DNA from: JBDSTW01 sp039914705
GTDB lineage: Bacteria; Pseudomonadota; Gammaproteobacteria; SURF-13
DNA length: 17,776 nt
Reading direction: 5' to 3'
Assembly (NCBI GenBank): GCA_039914705.1
Contig: JBDSOT010000119.1
Coordinates: 1-17,776, forward strand
Every line of letters begins with the position of its first letter. Position 1 is the stretch's first letter. The translations under genes were made by a program, and so were the position numbers. The notes under the pieces are model-generated. The model saw nothing but the letters and a program-made list of their open reading frames with translations. It made no database searches and was not told the origin of the DNA. This document shows, in pieces, positions 14,681 to 17,776 of this stretch.

Positions 14681-14711
14681 GTAGGTCGGATCAAGCATAG
14701 CGAATCCGACG
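14681..14711. repeat. REP-like palindromic repeat between glyQ and glyS
   Basis: GTCGGAT (14685-14691) and ATCCGAC (14704-14710) are a perfect 7-bp inverted repeat around 12 bases, set in TGTAGGTCGGAT...ATCCGACG. It resembles the dispersed GTAGGTCGGATTAGCG-type palindromes found in many copies between genes of various proteobacteria; that likeness is from memory. In the mRNA it would form a hairpin between the two synthetase genes and could shift their relative expression. No second copy is present in this window. Confidence 0.6.
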
Positions 14712-14737
14712 GATTATATTCAGGGTAAGTCAAAGAT

Positions 14738-16870
14738 ATGCAGGACAATTTATTAATAGAACTACTCACCGAAGAGTTGCCGCCTAAATCGCTGCTCAAA
14801 CTTTCCCAAGCATTTTGCGAAGGAATATTTGAAGGACTGAAGGAGCAGGGTTTTGTCGAGGCGGATGCGGATTATGCCGGACTCGTCACCGAATTCGCCA
14901 CGCCACGCCGCCTTGGCGTGCTGGTCAAAAACGTAGCCTGCAAACAATCGGAACGTATCATCGAGCGCAAAGGTCCAGCGCTGGCCAGCGCCTTTGATCA
15001 AAACAAAACGCCCACACCCGCGCTCATCGGTTTCGCCAAATCCTGCGGTGTGGAAATATCCGCATTGCAAAAACAGAGCGACAAAAAAGGCGAGTACTTT
15101 GTTTTCCGTGCCCGGCAACCCGGCGAGTCGCTGGAAAAACACTTAGCTCCCATCGTCGCGAGCGTCATTAAAAAACTCCCCGTTGCCAAGCTGATGCGCT
15201 GGGGCAATAGCGACGTGCAATTTGTACGTCCGGTCCACGGGTTGGTGATGGTGCATGGCGATAAAATTGTGCCAGGCGAGGTGCTAGGGCTAAAAAGCGG
15301 TAACAAAACACTGGGCCATCGTTTCCTCAGTGAAGGTGAGATCACAATCGAGTGCGCCGCTGATTATGAGAAGACGTTGCGAGTACAGGGCAAACTAATT
15401 GCCTCGTTTGAAGAACGGCGTGAGTATATCGAGAAACAGATCATGTCCTTTGAAAAGAAAAATAATGTTTGGGTGCTGGAGAGCATGGAGAGAGTCATCG
15501 GCGGAAAAATGATAGGAGCCGCAGGCGAAGATCTGCTGGATGAAGTAACGGCACTCGTTGAGCACCCGGTTATTTACAAAGGAATATTCGGCTTAGATTT
15601 TCTGGACGTACCCACAGAATGCCTGGCCCTTTCCATGAAGCAGCATCAAAAGTATTTTCCCATATACGATGAAGGGAAAGGACAACTTGTCTCCGAATTT
15701 ATTTTCGTCAGTAATCAGAAATCGGATGACCCCTCTCACATCATCCACGGCAACGAGCGCGTGCTGCGCGCACGTTTGTCTGATGCAAAATTCTTTTTTG
15801 AGCAGGATAAAAAAACCAGGCTCGAAGATCGTGCAAACAGGCTCGCCAGCGTGGTCTATCACAACAAACTCGGCAGTCAGTTGCAGCGCGTTGAGCGTAT
15901 TCAGAAGCTTGCTATGTCCATCGCCGGACGGCTCAAAGACATAAAATTCGCTGCGGACGTAAAGCAGGTTGAGCGCGCGGCGTATCTGTGCAAGGCCGAC
16001 CTGCTCACCGATATGGTGGGCGAGTTCCCTGAGTTGCAAGGCATCATGGGCTATTACTATGCACTTCATGATGGAGAGAATGTGCAGGTTGCCGAGGCAA
16101 TCAGGGAACACTATGACCGCGTGCCACGCAATGTGATCGCTATCTGTGTGGGACTTGCCGATAAATTGGATACACTGGTTGGTATTTATGGCATCGGCCT
16201 CGTACCCACCGGAGACAAAGACCCGTTCGGTCTGCGCCGTGCCGCGCTCAGTGTATTACGAACGCTGGTGGAGAATAATTTATCGCTCAATCTGATGCAG
16301 CTTTTGGAAATTGCCGAGACGCAGTTTCCAGCCGGCTTAATCGCGGTAGACACGGTGCCCAAGCTTTACGATTTCATGCTGGAGCGTTTGAAGCCTTATC
16401 TGCGCGAGCAAGGCTTTAAGCCGGACGAAATAGATGCCGTGCTTAGCATGAAAATCACGCGCATGGATTGGGTGCTGCCGCGCCTGAAGGCCTTGCAGGA
16501 ATTTCGCAAATTACCTGAGGCCGAGAGTCTGGCCGCCGCGAATAAACGCATACGAAATATTTTAAAGCAGGCGCAGAACCAGGCGGCCTATAACGTTAAC
16601 GATGATTTGCTTAACGAGCCTAACGAAAAAATATTGGCGCAGCAGGTTCAGTTTCTGGAACGGGAAGTCATGCCGATGTTACACCGTGGTGATTATACGC
16701 AGACCCTGACGAGGTTAGCCTCCTTGCGCCCCGCCGTGGATGAGTTTTTCGATAAGGTCATGGTGATGGCAGACGATAGCGCCGTGCGCGCGAATCGCCT
16801 CGCCCTGCTCAACAAGCTCAGCGAATTGTTCATGCACGTTGCAGATTTATCCCGATTGCAGAATGGATGA
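14738..16870 (+). CDS. glyS: Glycyl-tRNA synthetase beta subunit
   Basis: The partner of GlyQ, which supplies tRNA recognition. At 710 residues it is about 20 longer than the E. coli protein. Typical landmarks are the N-terminal LLIELLTEELPPKSL, then EFATPRRLGVLV, KLMRWGNSDVQFVRPVHG, MKQHQKYFPIYD, the HD-like region with KADLLTDMVGEFPELQGIMG, and GDKDPFGLRRAALSVLR. The C-terminal anticodon-binding helices contain AAANKRIRNILK and PAVDEFFDKVMVMADD. Much of the extra length falls near residues 226-262 (KQIMSFEKKNNVWVLESMER), a stretch that does not align well with E. coli GlyS. ATG 14738 has a distant AGGG about 12 bases upstream. Its stop overlaps the earliest possible start of the MazG-like gene, so those two are probably translated from one mRNA. 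Confidence 0.97.
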   Translation: MQDNLLIELLTEELPPKSLLKLSQAFCEGIFEGLKEQGFVEADADYAGLVTEFATPRRLGVLVKNVACKQSERIIERKGPALASAFDQNKTPTPALIGFAKSCGVEISALQKQSDKKGEYFVFRARQPGESLEKHLAPIVASVIKKLPVAKLMRWGNSDVQFVRPVHGLVMVHGDKIVPGEVLGLKSGNKTLGHRFLSEGEITIECAADYEKTLRVQGKLIASFEERREYIEKQIMSFEKKNNVWVLESMERVIGGKMIGAAGEDLLDEVTALVEHPVIYKGIFGLDFLDVPTECLALSMKQHQKYFPIYDEGKGQLVSEFIFVSNQKSDDPSHIIHGNERVLRARLSDAKFFFEQDKKTRLEDRANRLASVVYHNKLGSQLQRVERIQKLAMSIAGRLKDIKFAADVKQVERAAYLCKADLLTDMVGEFPELQGIMGYYYALHDGENVQVAEAIREHYDRVPRNVIAICVGLADKLDTLVGIYGIGLVPTGDKDPFGLRRAALSVLRTLVENNLSLNLMQLLEIAETQFPAGLIAVDTVPKLYDFMLERLKPYLREQGFKPDEIDAVLSMKITRMDWVLPRLKALQEFRKLPEAESLAAANKRIRNILKQAQNQAAYNVNDDLLNEPNEKILAQQVQFLEREVMPMLHRGDYTQTLTRLASLRPAVDEFFDKVMVMADDSAVRANRLALLNKLSELFMHVADLSRLQNG

Positions 16871-16877
16871 AGTGCGG

Positions 16878-17207
16878 ATGAATATGAGTTCATATCAAGA
16901 CATGCTCGCCGCAGTGCAGACATTCCACGACAAGCATGATTTCCAAAATACCGGCGGGCATGATTTGGCCTGGCGCGTCGCGCTCATGGCCGAAGAGTTA
17001 GGTGAAATCTCGGCTTGTGTAACCAAAGGTAAGGGCGATCTTGCCGAAGAATGCGCCGATCTTTTGATCCTGTTGATGGGCACGGCAATCGCGGGCAACG
17101 TGGATTTGCAGCAGGCCTTTTGGGATAAATTAAAAAAGCTCGAGACGCGCACGGCGCGCATGATCAACGGGCGCATACGCATCTCCGAATTCAAAGACCC
17201 AGAGTAG
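16878..17207 (+). CDS. MazG-like nucleotide pyrophosphohydrolase
   Basis: A small all-alpha protein, 109 residues from this start. It carries the metal-binding signature of the MazG/dUTPase-2 superfamily: EELGE, then 11 residues, then EECAD (in AEELGEISACV and GDLAEECADLLILL), i.e. the E-x-x-E ... E-x-x-D pattern that holds Mg2+. It also has the usual ending helix LKKLETRTARM. Such proteins hydrolyse nucleoside triphosphates, often non-canonical ones, to monophosphate and pyrophosphate; the substrate here is unknown. Three in-frame starts compete. ATG 16863 overlaps the glyS stop as ATGGATGA. ATG 16878 has GAAG five bases upstream and is my choice. ATG 16884 is the third. The gene sits tightly between glyS and gmhB (10 bp to the latter), so co-transcription is likely. 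Confidence 0.82.
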   Translation: MNMSSYQDMLAAVQTFHDKHDFQNTGGHDLAWRVALMAEELGEISACVTKGKGDLAEECADLLILLMGTAIAGNVDLQQAFWDKLKKLETRTARMINGRIRISEFKDPE

Positions 17208-17217
17208 CCGAGAGCCT

Positions 17218-17760
17218 GTGTCGCTGATTATTTTAGATCGGGACGGGGTTATTAATTATGACTCGGACGCGTTCATTAAATCTCCTGCGGAATGGCACCC
17301 GATTCCCGGCAGTTTAGAGGCTATCGCCCGTTTGAACCAGGCCGGGTCTAAAGTCGTCGTGGCGAGTAATCAGTCGGGCATCGCACGCGGCCTGTTCGAT
17401 CTAAATATGCTCAATCAAATTCATAAAAAAATGCAGGATGAACTGGCGCAGGTCGGTGGGGTGATTGAGACCATTTTATTTTGCCCGCACGCACCTGAAG
17501 ACAGCTGTGACTGTCGTAAACCAAGGCCAGGTTTACTGCTGAAGATTGCGCAACAATTTAATCGTCATTTAACAGATGTTCCTGCCGTCGGCGATTCCTT
17601 GCGCGACATCCAGGCGGCGCTGGCAGTTGGTGCGCGGCCGATCCTCGTGCGCACCGGCAAGGGCCTGCAAGCCCTGCGTGAAGGTCACATTTCTATCGAC
17701 CTCCTGGTTTGCGATGATCTTGCCGGTGTTGTGGATGTGCTGTTGGGTGAGAATAAATAA
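17218..17760 (+). CDS. gmhB: D-glycero-beta-D-manno-heptose-1,7-bisphosphate 7-phosphatase
   Basis: A HAD-superfamily phosphatase that removes the 7-phosphate in the ADP-heptose pathway for the LPS inner core; it acts in the cytoplasm. It is 180 residues against 191 in E. coli. HAD motif I is LDRDGVIN with nucleophile D7 and acid D9. Motif II is VVASNQSGIARG. The family zinc site is present as CPHAPEDSCDCRKP (C89, H91, C97, C99). The late HAD motif is VGDSLRDIQAA. The start is GTG 17218, giving the SLIILDRDG opening, with a weak GAGAG nearby upstream. The stop overlaps the next ATG by one base (TAATG), so the next gene is probably translationally coupled. The order glyQ-glyS-gmhB-plsC is familiar in proteobacteria. 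Related HisB-N phosphatases share these motifs, but context and length favour GmhB. Confidence 0.93.
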   Translation: MSLIILDRDGVINYDSDAFIKSPAEWHPIPGSLEAIARLNQAGSKVVVASNQSGIARGLFDLNMLNQIHKKMQDELAQVGGVIETILFCPHAPEDSCDCRKPRPGLLLKIAQQFNRHLTDVPAVGDSLRDIQAALAVGARPILVRTGKGLQALREGHISIDLLVCDDLAGVVDVLLGENK

Positions 17761-17776
17761 TGTTGCTGCTGCGTTC
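17760..17776 (+). CDS. Start of a downstream gene, probably plsC (1-acylglycerol-3-phosphate acyltransferase)
   Basis: Only five full codons (MLLLR) are in the window, beginning at the ATG that shares one base with the gmhB stop (TAATG). A leucine-rich hydrophobic start and the position after gmhB fit plsC, which commonly follows gmhB in proteobacteria. The function is inferred from context alone. Confidence 0.4.

Noticed and set aside
1..17776. CRISPR arrays, tRNA/rRNA genes, insertion sequences, toxin-antitoxin pairs, phage or defence genes
   Set aside because: Looked for on both strands; no regularly spaced repeats, cloverleaf-like genes, transposase frames or defence motifs were seen. 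The MazG-like protein alone does not make a MazEF or defence module.

Overview
The window reads as a chromosomal segment of a Gram-negative proteobacterium. Gammaproteobacteria is the best guess and Betaproteobacteria is possible. The grounds are the order glnA - DUF4124 gene - ntrB - ntrC, two-subunit glycyl-tRNA synthetase genes (glyQ, glyS), the heptose phosphatase gene gmhB for LPS core synthesis, and an exopolysaccharide block with an EpsG-like tyrosine kinase.

Region 1 (1-7348, + strand) is the distal end of an exopolysaccharide (EPS) cluster. In order it holds the C-terminal end of an EpsG/CpsD-type kinase, a Wzy/O-antigen-ligase-like polymerase, a membrane-anchored family 2 glycosyltransferase, a Wzx-like flippase, and a secreted GH5-like glycoside hydrolase. 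The set fits Wzx/Wzy-dependent assembly: sugar transfer, flipping, polymerisation, length control, and trimming or release of the polymer. This DNA is visibly more AT-rich than the rest. One hand-counted line, 2341-2400, has 23 G/C in 60, against 39 in 60 at 11641-11700.

Region 2 (7389-13549, - strand) is a nitrogen-control block. Read in the direction of transcription it holds an unrecognised 192-aa protein, glnA, a DUF4124 envelope protein, ntrB, ntrC and a small Sel1-repeat protein. Upstream of glnA I read a sigma-54 promoter with an NtrC enhancer palindrome and a second half-site 30 bp further out. Upstream of ntrB I read a second set: an NtrC-type site, an IHF-like site and a GG-N10-GC element. 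This suggests direct feedback on ntrBC.

Region 3 (13752-17776, + strand) is housekeeping: glyQ, glyS, a MazG-like pyrophosphohydrolase gene, gmhB and the first codons of a gene that is probably plsC. A REP-like palindrome lies between glyQ and glyS. A 9-bp inverted repeat brackets the putative glyQ promoter.

I saw no tRNA, rRNA, CRISPR array, insertion sequence, phage gene or recognisable defence system, and no clearly new multigene system. The most interesting signals are regulatory: the ntrBC upstream region, the interleaved inverted repeats at the wzy stop codon, and the repeat around the glyQS promoter. All motif calls were made by eye and were not scored.
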